DNA of 60,213 nt, from NCBI GenBank assembly GCA_002287215.1, contig LMVO01000003.1, positions 1 through 60,213 of the forward strand. The letters are read 5' to 3'. The notes under the pieces are model-generated. The model was not told the DNA's origin and searched no databases. It saw only the letters and a list, made by a program, of their open reading frames with translations. Below, piece by piece: positions 1 to 8,998 of this stretch. A program made the translations under genes and the position numbers. Position 1 is the first letter of the stretch. Each line of letters opens with the position of its first letter. This stretch comes from Methanocorpusculum parvum (GTDB lineage: Archaea; Halobacteriota; Methanomicrobia; Methanomicrobiales; Methanocorpusculaceae).

Positions 1-181
1 TAGCATTTTTCCAGACGGCGTGCGATTCCTGCGTAGGCGATCAGCCGGAGCAGAGCACGACGGCGCAAGAAAAATGCGATTCGCGTTAATTCGCGGAGAT
101 TCGCGGTTAAATAAATTCAGGTTTCCACACCCAGGAATACCCTTCCCGAATTGAATTGAGAATAAAACCGCGTAAGTCCTA
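1..181 (-). repeat. End of a MITE-like dispersed repeat, cut by the window edge
   Basis: No gene is seen in bases 1-207. The stretch ends at 170-181 with GCGTAAGTCCTA. The 60 bases before it, read on the minus strand, match the left end of the element at 19339-19875: a TAGGACTTACGC terminus, an AATTCGGGAAGGGTATT-like block, then TGGGTGTGG. Several GCGATTCGCG-like blocks (75-110) also match that element's inner part. A short inverted pair (GCATTTTTC at 3-11, GAAAAATGC at 69-77) lies inside. The other end is outside the window, so the size is unknown. Confidence 0.6.
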
Positions 182-207
182 TTATAATCAACTTTTTCCA
201 TAAGGAA

Positions 208-891
208 TTACCTCCCATTCGATGTTTGTTTTGCCGTTTTTGGAAGTGTTTTGATCCATGAAACCCATTTCCCAAAATGCGGGCACTCCCTGCACATCGT
301 ATCGAGACCTATCTCCCGTGCGACCGTGAGGCCGTCGGTCGGTTTCTGATATCCCGGGTTCACCCGCAGGATCCGTTTGGAAGGCGCGGTCATCTCCCCG
401 CCGTCGATCTCTTCGGGAAGAAAATCCCTGCGGACATCGGCGAGTTTCTTCACCTGTTTTTTACTCATCCCGCAGACAGAAAAAGCCGACGGATCGGAAA
501 ACAGCAGCGTCTCAAACTCATGCAGCTGGATGTTCGCATGAAAATTCTCCCGGTCGATGTCCTCGGAAAACGCCGCTTCCATCTCGGTCACCCGCTCGAG
601 AGGGGACGCCAGATCATAGGATACCGTGAATCCCGGGATCGCCGGAAACTTATAGAAATCATACATCGTCGTGACATATGAACCCGGCCGTCTGCAGAGA
701 TTCAGCACATCCCGTTTGATTTTATCGTACGAAGAGCAGCCTCCTCTGCGGACCACTCCTGATTTGCTCTTCGAGGTCATTACGATAACCGGAATGAGAT
801 TCACGCCCAGATACGCCAGTTCCTTTGCCATCAGCCGTTTTATGAAAACCTCTTCGGTATACCCTTCGCAGGAGATGAACAGATTGATCAT
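208..891 (-). CDS. DUF4276 family protein, putative TOPRIM-like partner of an AAA ATPase
   Basis: A 227-residue protein if started at the methionine of MINLFISCEG. A longer frame reaches 930 but would overlap the upstream gene by 37 bases, so the start at 891, just after the upstream stop, is preferred. Visible motifs are CEGYTEE (8-14), YDFYKFP (77-83) and HEFETLLFSD (124-133). These are the conserved blocks of DUF4276. The EG..EE plus aspartate layout resembles the metal site of TOPRIM nucleases such as OLD and RloB; that link is inference. It is the second gene of a two-gene minus-strand operon with an AAA ATPase, an arrangement known from phage-defence and toxin-type modules. Function is not proven. 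The MITE-like repeat at 1-181 lies just downstream. Confidence 0.8.
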   Translation of the reverse strand: MINLFISCEGYTEEVFIKRLMAKELAYLGVNLIPVIVMTSKSKSGVVRRGGCSSYDKIKRDVLNLCRRPGSYVTTMYDFYKFPAIPGFTVSYDLASPLERVTEMEAAFSEDIDRENFHANIQLHEFETLLFSDPSAFSVCGMSKKQVKKLADVRRDFLPEEIDGGEMTAPSKRILRVNPGYQKPTDGLTVAREIGLDTMCRECPHFGKWVSWIKTLPKTAKQTSNGR

Positions 892-893
892 GC

Positions 894-1994
894 CTACTGC
901 GGTCTCCCGCCAAAGATGTTCTTTTCCCAAAGTTCTCCCAGAGAATAATCCTGCGCGATCCAGTTCTGCAGCTCCTCGTCGTCCTCGAGCCTGCGGAATG
1001 TGGAGGCGTCATTTTGCCAGTCGACAACGATGATGTCCTCAGGCTCGAACTCGCTGAGGAGAAGAGCCGACTGGGTGGAGACGATGATCTGTTTGACGAT
1101 GCCGGCGGATTTGATCAGGGCCGCAAGCAGGGAAAGAGCATAGGGGTGGAGACCAAGTTCCGGCTCTTCAAGAAGAACCGTCTCCGGGATGTTGTCGACC
1201 GGCTGGAGAAGGAGGGTCGCAAGGCAGATGAACCGGAGCGTCCCGTCAGAAAAGTCGGCAGCTTTGAACGGTGTGTTCCCATGGGTCGAACACCATTCGA
1301 GCTCGATCATTTCCGGATTCTCGGGCTTGGGCCGGAGGATGAAGTCCTCGAAGAAGGGAGCCGCGAGCTGGATCACTTTTCTGATCCGCTGATAATTGTT
1401 CGGGGCGGTCAGTTTCAGAAGGTAGAGGTATGCGGCAAGGTTGCCGGCATCGGGTCTGAGACAAATGTTGTCATTGATTGGGTGGATCTGTTTGACTTTT
1501 GCATGATCGCCGGTGTCATGGAAGTGATAGACGATCCACTGATGGACATGCTTCAGGACGTATTTGTCGATGAAGGTTCCGGTTCCTGCGTCGTAGCGTG
1601 ATTCGAGGTGACCGGAGCCGAGTGAACGGTTCTCATTGAGGAGGTTCCATGAGAACCATTCGTCTTCGAACATGAGCCGGTTGTCTTTGGTGGGTTTGAG
1701 ATCGAAACCGTATCCGTTGTTCCCGAAGTATATGCCGATGCTGATCTTTTCGGTTTCCCTTCTGCCGAACCAGAGCAGGGAGTCGGGACCGCCGTTATAG
1801 GTGACATAGTTCTGGAGGCGTTTGGCGAAGATCTGTTCCATCATGCAGAATACCGAAAGAAAATTTGATTTTCCCGCGCCGTTTGCTCCGATCAGGATGT
1901 TGATATCGCGAAGTTTGAGATCGCAGGACCGAATCGAACGAAAGCCGCGGATCGTTATACGGTCGATCTGGGAGCCTGGTTGTTTCTGCCTCAT
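894..1994 (-). CDS. AAA family ATPase (AAA_21/RecF-SMC-like), putative defence ATPase
   Basis: About 366 residues. It begins in the usual way for this class (ITIRGFRSI near residue 13, then INILIGANGAGKSN with Walker A at 37-45). It ends with an ABC-type signature-like SDGTLRF (near 253), Walker B and glutamate in LLEEPELGLHP (about 274-284) and a switch-like STQSALLL. The region between holds the small insertion typical of AAA_21 proteins rather than long SMC coiled coils. I chose the ATG at 1994; an ATG at 2015 is also possible and no clear ribosome binding site decides. The DUF4276 gene follows with a 2-base gap, so the two are probably co-translated. AAA_21 plus small nuclease-like partner is the layout of several abortive-infection systems, so a defence role is plausible but inferred. 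Confidence 0.85.
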   Translation of the reverse strand: MRQKQPGSQIDRITIRGFRSIRSCDLKLRDINILIGANGAGKSNFLSVFCMMEQIFAKRLQNYVTYNGGPDSLLWFGRRETEKISIGIYFGNNGYGFDLKPTKDNRLMFEDEWFSWNLLNENRSLGSGHLESRYDAGTGTFIDKYVLKHVHQWIVYHFHDTGDHAKVKQIHPINDNICLRPDAGNLAAYLYLLKLTAPNNYQRIRKVIQLAAPFFEDFILRPKPENPEMIELEWCSTHGNTPFKAADFSDGTLRFICLATLLLQPVDNIPETVLLEEPELGLHPYALSLLAALIKSAGIVKQIIVSTQSALLLSEFEPEDIIVVDWQNDASTFRRLEDDEELQNWIAQDYSLGELWEKNIFGGRPQ

Positions 1995-2229
1995 ATGTTT
2001 AGCTTTTGCGCACATGAGAGATAAGGGTATCTTCAAATGAGGCGGGATCGGTCGCCTTACAGGAAAGTGAGAGAGAGGAGAGAGCTGATACATTTTTGGG
2101 GTGTAGGTCTGTTTGTTCACCGGCGAACTTACCCCCTCACGCCCCCCGGTTACTCAAGGGACTACTTTTTTAACTCTTCACTCCAAAATATTAAAGGTTT
2201 AGATAACTCGAATGAGCAGGGAGAACACC

Positions 2230-3963
2230 ATGACAAAACTCAATATTACCGACACAACGCTCCGTGACGCTCATCAGTCACTAGCGGCAACACGCATGCG
2301 GACCGAAGACATGCTCGGCCTCGCCCGTGAGATGGAAAAAGCCGGCTTCTGGTCAGTAGAAGCCTGGGGCGGGGCAACATTTGACACCTGTATCAGATAT
2401 TTAAACGACGACCCCTGGGATCGTCTTCGGACACTCCGGGAAATATTTGTGAAAACTCCCATCCAGATGCTTCTGCGCGGACAGAATCTTGTCGGCTATC
2501 GTCATTACCCTGACGATGTCGTCGACAAATTCGTCACCGCAGCATCGGAAAACGGGATCAGCGTTTTTCGCGTCTTCGACGCACTGAACGATATCAGAAA
2601 TATGCAGAGATCCATGGCCGCCGTCATCGATACCGGCGATCACCTCCAGGGCACTATATGTTATACTACCAGCCCTGTCCACAGCATAAAAGGGTTCATC
2701 AGCATGGCCGAAGAACTCTATGCCCTCGGCTGCAGCTCGATATGTATCAAAGACATGGCAGGACTCATCATGCCCGAAGCTGCCCGTGAACTCATCACCG
2801 GCATCAAAGCAAAACTCGACATCCCTGTCTGTCTCCACACTCACTCAACAAGCGGCATTGCCCCCATGAGTTATCAGGCGGCCATCGAAGCAGGCGTCGA
2901 CATCCTCGACACCGCCATGTCCCCCTTCGCCGGAGGAACAAGTCAGCCGGCAACCGAAAGCATCGTCGCCTCCCTGATCGGAACATCCCGCGACACGCAG
3001 ATCCCCCTCTCAACCCTCCGGTCGATCAAACTCGCAGCATGCAATATCAGATGCAAATACGACTGCCTCATCGATCCGATCAGTGTCAGAATCGACAGCG
3101 ATGTTCTGGTCTATCAGCTCCCGGGCGGCATGATCTCGAACCTCGTCTCCCAGCTCAAAGAACAAAATGCCCTGGACAAAATGGATGACGTCCTTCTTGA
3201 GATCCCCAAGGTCAGAGCCGATCTCGGTTATCCCCCGCTGGTAACGCCGACCTCACAGATCGTCGGGACCCAGGCAGTCTTGAATGTATTGATGGGCGGA
3301 CGTTACAAAACCGTCACCAATGAAGTCCGTGACTACCTCAAAGGTCTCTATGGAAAGAGCCCCAAACCGCTCGATGACGCTCTCGTCACCTCGATCATCG
3401 GTGATATCCCCCGGATCACCTGCCGGCCGGCAGATACTCTTGAACCGATCTATGAAAAGATGAAAGCCGACGCGGAGGCACAGGGACTCGTGAAAAAAGA
3501 AGAAGACGTCCTCACCTACATCCTCTACCCTGCCATCGCCCCTGCCTTCCTCAAAGGCGAAAAGAAAGCCGAAGCATTCCCCGCCGCTCCGACGACCACG
3601 GCAGGCATCGTTCCTGCGGATTATGACATCCCCAGGTCCATGGAAGTCGAGGTCGACGGCGAGATATTTGCCGTCCGGATCCTCTCCGTCGAAGGAGAGG
3701 CCGTTGTCAGTTCAGGAAAACCGACCGAGTCACGTCACCGCGGCGAAGTCCCCGGCGGCGTAAAGAGCAGTATCCAGGGCATGGTCCTCGACATCAAGGT
3801 CCAGGCAGGCCAGAAAGTAACTGCCGGCGAGACCCTCCTTGTTCTTGAAGCAATGAAAATGGAGAACCCCATCGTCAGCCCCATCGACGGAACGGTCACC
3901 GAGATCTTCGTCGAGAACGGCGCAGTCGTCCAGAGCGGCGATGTGTTAGTGGTGGTGCAATGA
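2230..3963 (+). CDS. pycB: Pyruvate carboxylase subunit B (carboxyltransferase and biotin carrier)
   Basis: A 577-residue protein that moves the carboxyl group from carboxybiotin to pyruvate to make oxaloacetate. The N-terminal TIM-barrel begins ITDTTLRDAHQSL, with the metal-binding histidine pair in LHTHSTSG. A conserved middle domain follows, and the C-terminal biotinyl domain holds EAMKMEN with the biotinylated lysine near residue 543. The start is set at the ATG at 2230, preceded by GGGAG about 8 bases upstream; an in-frame ATG at 2212 lacks this. The biotin carboxylase subunit follows with a 4-base ATGA overlap. The oxaloacetate decarboxylase alpha subunit shares this fold, but the adjacent biotin carboxylase and lack of a sodium-pump beta subunit favour pyruvate carboxylase. 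In methanogens this feeds the incomplete TCA pathway. Confidence 0.95.
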   Translation: MTKLNITDTTLRDAHQSLAATRMRTEDMLGLAREMEKAGFWSVEAWGGATFDTCIRYLNDDPWDRLRTLREIFVKTPIQMLLRGQNLVGYRHYPDDVVDKFVTAASENGISVFRVFDALNDIRNMQRSMAAVIDTGDHLQGTICYTTSPVHSIKGFISMAEELYALGCSSICIKDMAGLIMPEAARELITGIKAKLDIPVCLHTHSTSGIAPMSYQAAIEAGVDILDTAMSPFAGGTSQPATESIVASLIGTSRDTQIPLSTLRSIKLAACNIRCKYDCLIDPISVRIDSDVLVYQLPGGMISNLVSQLKEQNALDKMDDVLLEIPKVRADLGYPPLVTPTSQIVGTQAVLNVLMGGRYKTVTNEVRDYLKGLYGKSPKPLDDALVTSIIGDIPRITCRPADTLEPIYEKMKADAEAQGLVKKEEDVLTYILYPAIAPAFLKGEKKAEAFPAAPTTTAGIVPADYDIPRSMEVEVDGEIFAVRILSVEGEAVVSSGKPTESRHRGEVPGGVKSSIQGMVLDIKVQAGQKVTAGETLLVLEAMKMENPIVSPIDGTVTEIFVENGAVVQSGDVLVVVQ

Positions 3964-5462
3964 GCAAAAATGAATACTTTGACAAAGTATTAGTTGCCAA
4001 CCGCGGCGAGATCGCCATCCGCGTTATGCGTGCATGCCGGGAGATGGGCATCGAAACGGTCGCCGTTTACTCGGAAGCCGATGCGAATGCCTTACACGTG
4101 AAGTACGCCGATGAGGCATTTCTCATCGGCGCCGCCCACCCGACGAAAAGCTACCTCAATATGGAGAGGATCCTCGAGGTCGCCGATATGGCCGGAGCCG
4201 ACGCGATCCATCCGGGATACGGATTTCTTGCAGAAAAAGCAGCATTTTCCGGAGCCGTAACAAAGGCAGGTCTCACCTTCATCGGCCCGACTGAGGCCAC
4301 CATCAAAATGATGGGATCCAAACTCGACTCGAAACAGGCGATGCATGATGCCGGCGTTCCGGTCCTCCCCTGGACCAAGAGTACCGACCATGACGAGGCA
4401 AAAGCATTTGCCGAGTCGATCGGGTACCCGGTCATCGTCAAAGCGTCCGCCGGCGGGGGGGGTATCGGGATGACCATCGTCAACAACGAAGCCGAACTCG
4501 ACGAAGCAATCGCAAAATCCAGCAGGACAGCAGCTTCAGCCTTCGGCGACTCGACCGTCTTCATCGAAAAGTATCTGGCAAAACCCAGACACATCGAGGT
4601 CCAGGTCTTCGCAGACGCCAAAGGCGAGGTGATCCACATGTTCGAGCGCGAGTGTTCGATCCAGAGACGTCACCAGAAACTCATCGAAGAGGCTCCGTGC
4701 CCCATCATGACCGACGAACTCCGCGAACGAATGACCCAGTCGGCGATCACGGTTGCGAAAACCTGCAATTATGAAAATGCCGGAACCGTTGAGTTCCTGT
4801 ATGATTCAGGAAACTATTACTTCATGGAGATGAACACCCGTCTGCAGGTCGAACACACCGTGACCGAGCTGATCACCGGTCTCGATATGGTCAGAATGCA
4901 GATCAAAGTCGCAGCAGGCGAACCCCTGCCGTATTCCCAGGACCAGATCACCTGCCGCGGTCACGCGATCGAGTGCCGGGTGAATGCGGAGGATCCGATG
5001 AACAACTTCCAGGCGGATGCAGGAAAGATCAGCCGCTACCGGTCCCCGGGAGGCCCGGGCATCAGGATCGACAGCTGCATCCATGCAGGCTACTCGATCC
5101 CGCCTCTGTATGACTCGATGATCGCAAAACTCTGTGCGAGAGCAATGACCCGTGAGGAGACCGTCGCGAGAATGCGCCGCGCCCTGACGGAATACGTCAT
5201 CATCGGCGTGAAGACAACGCTTCCGCTCCATTACGCGGTCATGAACAATCCCGAGTTTATCGCAGGAAATACGCACACACATTTCCTGCAGGATCCGGAA
5301 ATTACCAAGGCGCTCGCAAGATATATGCGTGAGAGCGAGACCCGGATGAACCAGCTTGGGGATTCTCTCCGTCAGGGAAAGGAAAAGACCATCGCCGTAA
5401 CGGCGGCAGTGAGCGCGTATATGAGTGCTCTTGCCGCGAAAAACGGCCAGAAAAAAGAATAA
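3960..5462 (+). CDS. pycA: Pyruvate carboxylase subunit A (biotin carboxylase)
   Basis: A 500-residue ATP-grasp enzyme that carboxylates the biotin carried by PycB, using ATP and bicarbonate. It shows the N-terminal VLVANRGEIAIRV block (10-22), the glycine-rich ATP loop KASAGGGGIGMT (161-172), ECSIQRRHQKLIEEAP in the active site and MNTRLQVEHTVTE near the bicarbonate site. Length fits the archaeal stand-alone subunit. It overlaps pycB by ATGA, so translation is likely coupled. The gene order B then A is the reverse of that in some methanogens. A 28-base T-rich tract follows directly and faces the end of tfrB, which converges on it. Confidence 0.95.
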   Translation: MSKNEYFDKVLVANRGEIAIRVMRACREMGIETVAVYSEADANALHVKYADEAFLIGAAHPTKSYLNMERILEVADMAGADAIHPGYGFLAEKAAFSGAVTKAGLTFIGPTEATIKMMGSKLDSKQAMHDAGVPVLPWTKSTDHDEAKAFAESIGYPVIVKASAGGGGIGMTIVNNEAELDEAIAKSSRTAASAFGDSTVFIEKYLAKPRHIEVQVFADAKGEVIHMFERECSIQRRHQKLIEEAPCPIMTDELRERMTQSAITVAKTCNYENAGTVEFLYDSGNYYFMEMNTRLQVEHTVTELITGLDMVRMQIKVAAGEPLPYSQDQITCRGHAIECRVNAEDPMNNFQADAGKISRYRSPGGPGIRIDSCIHAGYSIPPLYDSMIAKLCARAMTREETVARMRRALTEYVIIGVKTTLPLHYAVMNNPEFIAGNTHTHFLQDPEITKALARYMRESETRMNQLGDSLRQGKEKTIAVTAAVSAYMSALAAKNGQKKE

Positions 5463-5490
5463 TTTTTTTATTTATTTTTGCTTATTTTTT
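5463..5490 (+). terminator. T-rich termination tract after pycA
   Basis: Directly after the pycA stop come T7, T5 and T6 runs separated by single A or GC steps. Archaeal RNA polymerase ends transcription on such U-rich tracts without needing a hairpin. The tract overlaps the last codons of the convergent tfrB gene. Confidence 0.55.
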
Positions 5491-6920
5491 CCTTGTTTGC
5501 GATACCCTTCCAGAAGCAGGGACCCGATCTGTTTGATCGGGAGACCGGTCACCTGATGGAGATGGAACTCACAGAACGGGCAGACCGTCACGATGTAATC
5601 GGCCCCGGTCTTTTTGACCATCTCGGCGCGAACAGCTCCGATCGCCGCCGCCTGATCCGGCAGACCCGACTTCACGCCGCCGCCCGCTCCGCAGCATCGG
5701 GCAGGCATCTCCACGAATTTTTCTGCGACCGCGTTCAAGAGAACACGGGGTTGTTCTGAGATCCCCTGCCCTCTCAGAAGATGGCACGGATCGTGATACG
5801 TGTAGGTCCCCTCGACTTTTTCAGGGATCTTGAATCCCAGTTCGCACAGGTATTCGGTAATATCCACCACTCGAAACGGGGTTTCGTAATCGTTTTTCAG
5901 CGTCGAACCGCAGCCTGCACAGATTGTCAGAACAGTGTCCACGCCTGCTTTTACGAACGCATCGATGTTTCGTTTCTGCAGCTCCGGGACGAATCCCGAG
6001 AGGCCGGTTCTGATCAGCGGTGATCCGCAGCAGACCTGATCTTTTGGAATGATCACCCTTACGCCGTTCAGGCGGAGGAGTTCTATGGTATCCAATGCCG
6101 GCTGGATGACTCTTCCGTTGAACATACACCCGACGAAAAAGCCGACCGTTGCCCGGACTTCGCCTTCGGGCTCGATCACGTCAGGCACACGTTCAAGGAA
6201 CGTCTGGTCCTTTCGTTCGACCGAGCGGCCGGTCTTCTCGATGAGGGAAGCAAGGGCCTTGTGTGCCGGAAGGGAAAGCCCGCGTTTCGCCGCTTCGGCT
6301 CTGAGTTTCTCGATGGCTTTTCTCGGCGTCTCGATCTCTTTTGGACAGACCTCGACGCATTTATGACAGGTCGTGCAGGAAAAGAGTCCCTTGTCGATCG
6401 CTTCAAGGATCCGGTCCCCTTTGTCCCGCGGGTCGAGATTCAGTCTCTGCTCCTGGCGCATGATCGTCGGGCCTTTGTAATCCGAGGCCGAGATCGCGGG
6501 ACAGGAGGATATGCAGGAGTAGCATTCGATGCATTCACGTAAGGGTTTTATCTCCTCGATCTCCTTCTGGGTCACCGGTGTGCAGTCACATCCGCTGTTC
6601 ATCCAGGCGATCTGTGCCATCACCGGGGCAATATCGGTAACGAGGTCCCTGATCCTTGGCAGTTCGAGAGGTTCGATGACGTCACCCTCCTTTGCTTCCT
6701 GCATGCAGGCAAGGATCGGTTCACCGTTCACGCGAACGGCACACGAGCCGCACTGCCCGCCCCGACAACAGTGCCGGTAGGCGAGTTCCGGATCGACCGT
6801 ATCTCTGACGGCATCCAAAACATTGAGCACGCGGGCCGATTCCTTCACACTGACATCATACTCTACAAATTTCGGTGGTTCGCCGGTTGCCGGATCGAAG
6901 CGGGAGATGGTTACTTTCAT
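5472..6920 (-). CDS. tfrB: Thiol:fumarate reductase subunit B (iron-sulfur and HdrD-like)
   Basis: A 482-residue subunit of the CoM-SH/CoB-SH-dependent fumarate reductase. The N-terminal part is a succinate dehydrogenase/fumarate reductase iron-sulfur protein: a [2Fe-2S] site in CCRGGQCGSC (51-60) with a further Cys near 72, then two ferredoxin motifs, CIECYSCISSCP and CTTCHKCVEVCP. The C-terminal half carries two CCG domains (CCGSPLIRTG and CCGAGGGVKSG) like heterodisulfide reductase HdrD. This fusion is diagnostic for TfrB: the CCG part oxidises the two thiols to CoM-S-S-CoB and passes electrons to the flavin of TfrA. It is translationally coupled to tfrA by a 4-base overlap. No membrane anchor is visible, in line with a soluble enzyme. 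Confidence 0.95.
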   Translation of the reverse strand: MKVTISRFDPATGEPPKFVEYDVSVKESARVLNVLDAVRDTVDPELAYRHCCRGGQCGSCAVRVNGEPILACMQEAKEGDVIEPLELPRIRDLVTDIAPVMAQIAWMNSGCDCTPVTQKEIEEIKPLRECIECYSCISSCPAISASDYKGPTIMRQEQRLNLDPRDKGDRILEAIDKGLFSCTTCHKCVEVCPKEIETPRKAIEKLRAEAAKRGLSLPAHKALASLIEKTGRSVERKDQTFLERVPDVIEPEGEVRATVGFFVGCMFNGRVIQPALDTIELLRLNGVRVIIPKDQVCCGSPLIRTGLSGFVPELQKRNIDAFVKAGVDTVLTICAGCGSTLKNDYETPFRVVDITEYLCELGFKIPEKVEGTYTYHDPCHLLRGQGISEQPRVLLNAVAEKFVEMPARCCGAGGGVKSGLPDQAAAIGAVRAEMVKKTGADYIVTVCPFCEFHLHQVTGLPIKQIGSLLLEGYRKQGKNKQK

Positions 6921-8545
6921 AGTTTTTCCTCCCGGATCTCTATGCCTGATTTATCTTTGACAAAGAAGGTGTGTCCAAACGGCGAGGTCTCGTTCGTCCA
7001 GGTCTGTTTCACATCGGTGCGGGTGTGGGCCCCTCTCGACTCTCGTCTAAGGAGCGCTCCTTCGATAACGAGCTGTGCGACAAGCAGCATATTTTCCGTG
7101 ATCACCGCGTCGGAAAGTTCGCGGGCCGAGTCGATCTTCGGCACGTCTGCCTGGAGTTTTCTGATCTCGCGTTCGGCGACCCTGAGGTCCAGCTCGTTTC
7201 GGTAGATCCCGACATTGTTCCACATCAGGGTTTTCATCGACCGCCGGATATCAGCAGACCGTCTGGAACCGGCGTAGTAGGCGCTGAGTCTGTCTTCCGC
7301 CGCCCGGATCTGATCCATCTCGACGGATCTCGCCGTACGTTCGGTTTTGCCTGCCGAGATCCCTGCCCTTCTTCCAAACACCTGGGTGTCGGCGAGCGCG
7401 TTGCCGCCGAGCCGGTTTCCTCCATGGATACCGCCGGTCACCTCTCCGGCTGCAAAGAGGCCCGGAATGGTAGTTTTCGCATCAGTGGTGATCTTCAGCC
7501 CGCCCATGAAGTGGTGGGCAGTCGGAGCGACCTCCATTGGTTCGGTTCTGATATCCACGCCGAACTTCAGGAACTGATTCAGCATGATCGGCAGACGTGT
7601 CTCGATGTGTTCGCGCGAAAGATGACTGACATCGAGCCAGACGCCGCCATGTTCTGTTCCCCGTCCTTCAAGTACTTCTGTGGCTATTGCCCGTGCAACG
7701 ATGTCGCGGGTGGAGAGATCCATACGTACGGGATCATATTTTGCCATGAACCGTTCGCCGAGCGCGTTTTTCAGGATGCCTCCTTCCCCTCTCACGGCCT
7801 CGGTGATCAGCCGTCCGCGGGAATCATACGGAGTCACGGCCCCGGTCGGGTGGAACTGGACCTGTTCCATATCGATGAGCTGGGCGCCGGCCCGATAGCC
7901 GAGCGCATATCCGTCCCCGGTCCCCGCGGTCGAGTTGGTCGTCGTATCGTAGACCTGGCCTGCCCCCCCGGTCGCAAGTATGACGGCATCGGCCGTTATA
8001 ACGCCAAGCTCACCTTCCCGGTCACAGGTGACGGCGCCGTTCACCCGTTCGCCGTCCGTCAGCAGATCGAGGACCGTCACTTCGTTTTCGATCTCGACGG
8101 AGGAACCCCGGAGTTTTTCGAGCAGGGTCATGACCAGTTCATGGCCGGTGTGATCGCCGGCATAACAGGTTCGGGCGCATCGCTGCCCGCCGAAAGGCCG
8201 CTGAGCTATCGTGTTGTCGTTTGCAAGGTCGAATACCGCTCCCCAGGAAAACAGATCCCTGATCCTGTTCGGCGCTTCCGCGGCGAGCGTTTCTACAAGC
8301 GACTCGTCGTTGAGGAATGCCCCGCCTCTCATCGTATCTTCGAAATGGGTCTGGATGGAATCTGCTTCGTTAAGTACCGCGTTGAATCCGCCTTCGGCCA
8401 TGACGGTGCAGCCGCCTTTGCCGGTGATCGTTTTTGAGACTATGACAGTCTCGCCGAATGATTCCGCCTCAACGGCGGCACGTATTCCTGCGCCGCCAGA
8501 CCCTATGACCAGTACATGACAGTCTTTTCTGTTTTCGATGCCCAT
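6917..8545 (-). CDS. tfrA: Thiol:fumarate reductase subunit A (flavoprotein)
   Basis: A 542-residue FAD protein of the succinate dehydrogenase/fumarate reductase/aspartate oxidase family. It reduces fumarate to succinate. The N-terminal dinucleotide fold is VIGSGGAGIRAAVEAE (about 13-28). The covalent-flavin and active-site regions are recognisable (TGGAGQVYDTTTNSTAGTGD, HHFMGGLKI, GGNRLGGNALAD), as is the C-terminal ESRGAHTRTD block. It is the first gene of tfrAB. An AT-rich AATAAATATAAC about 15-27 bases upstream is a possible TATA element, which would imply a very short leader. Next to pycBA it suggests a reductive route oxaloacetate-malate-fumarate-succinate; the intermediate enzymes are not in this window. 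Confidence 0.95.
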   Translation of the reverse strand: MGIENRKDCHVLVIGSGGAGIRAAVEAESFGETVIVSKTITGKGGCTVMAEGGFNAVLNEADSIQTHFEDTMRGGAFLNDESLVETLAAEAPNRIRDLFSWGAVFDLANDNTIAQRPFGGQRCARTCYAGDHTGHELVMTLLEKLRGSSVEIENEVTVLDLLTDGERVNGAVTCDREGELGVITADAVILATGGAGQVYDTTTNSTAGTGDGYALGYRAGAQLIDMEQVQFHPTGAVTPYDSRGRLITEAVRGEGGILKNALGERFMAKYDPVRMDLSTRDIVARAIATEVLEGRGTEHGGVWLDVSHLSREHIETRLPIMLNQFLKFGVDIRTEPMEVAPTAHHFMGGLKITTDAKTTIPGLFAAGEVTGGIHGGNRLGGNALADTQVFGRRAGISAGKTERTARSVEMDQIRAAEDRLSAYYAGSRRSADIRRSMKTLMWNNVGIYRNELDLRVAEREIRKLQADVPKIDSARELSDAVITENMLLVAQLVIEGALLRRESRGAHTRTDVKQTWTNETSPFGHTFFVKDKSGIEIREEKL

Positions 8546-8606
8546 TTCGAATCCTTTGTTATATTTATTGGAAGAGGGAGGGGATAAAAGCGAGGGAAAA
8601 GGACGG

Positions 8607-8882
8607 TTATATCTCGAGGACCGTCTCTCCGTCTGGTGTCGTATAATATTTTATCACGGTTCCGTCAGGCTGAACGGCGGTGTATCTGATGTTTCCTTTA
8701 TTGTCGGTGTACCATTCGGTTTTCGAACCGTCGGCGAAAAGGATCGACCCTTCGGTCTCATCTCCCGTGAGAATGTTTCCGTCTTTGTCGGTGAACGCGG
8801 AGGGATCAGATGGCTGCGCAATGCATCCTGCCGATATGATGAGCAGCAGAAGCACAAGTCCGGCGGTCAGGAATTTCTTCAT
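8607..8882 (-). CDS. Small predicted lipoprotein
   Basis: A 91-residue protein with a typical lipoprotein signal: MKK, a run of leucines and the lipobox ISAGC, with Cys20 as the expected lipidated residue. The mature part of about 72 residues is polar and rich in Asp, Gly, Thr and Tyr, and seems made of short DG/NG-turn beta hairpins (DKDGNI, DNKGNI, QPDGTV, TPDGET). That pattern resembles small beta repeat proteins, but I do not recognise a family. It lies alone between tfrA and rps10, both on the same strand. Location outside the membrane is inferred from the signal. Confidence 0.7.
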   Translation of the reverse strand: MKKFLTAGLVLLLLIISAGCIAQPSDPSAFTDKDGNILTGDETEGSILFADGSKTEWYTDNKGNIRYTAVQPDGTVIKYYTTPDGETVLEI

Positions 8883-8972
8883 GGAAGAGTGTTAGTTTCC
8901 ATTCGTCATCAGGCTGCTCCTTCCGGGAAGAGTCCGAAGAAAAAAATCTGCTGAAAAACGCTTTAAAAAAAT

Positions 8973-8998
8973 AGTAAAAAAACGGAGGGGATCCGTTT
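8973..8998 (-). terminator. Hairpin plus T-tract terminator after rps10
   Basis: On the minus strand a perfect 7-bp stem (AAACGGA, loop TCCCC, TCCGTTT) covers 8980-8998 and overlaps the rps10 stop codon. It runs into T7 and then a second T7 tract (about 8963-8982). This looks like a bacterial-style intrinsic terminator; in archaea the T tract alone can suffice. Confidence 0.65.

Noticed and set aside
2230..3963. Oxaloacetate decarboxylase alpha subunit
   Set aside because: No membrane beta or gamma subunits are near, while a biotin carboxylase overlaps by four bases, so pyruvate carboxylase fits better.
6971..8437. 488-residue open frame antisense to tfrA
   Set aside because: tfrA has full family motifs on the other strand; the antisense frame has no motifs and arises from codon bias. 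The same applies to frames at 23625-24911, 26097-27143, 32192-33220 and 11870-12850.
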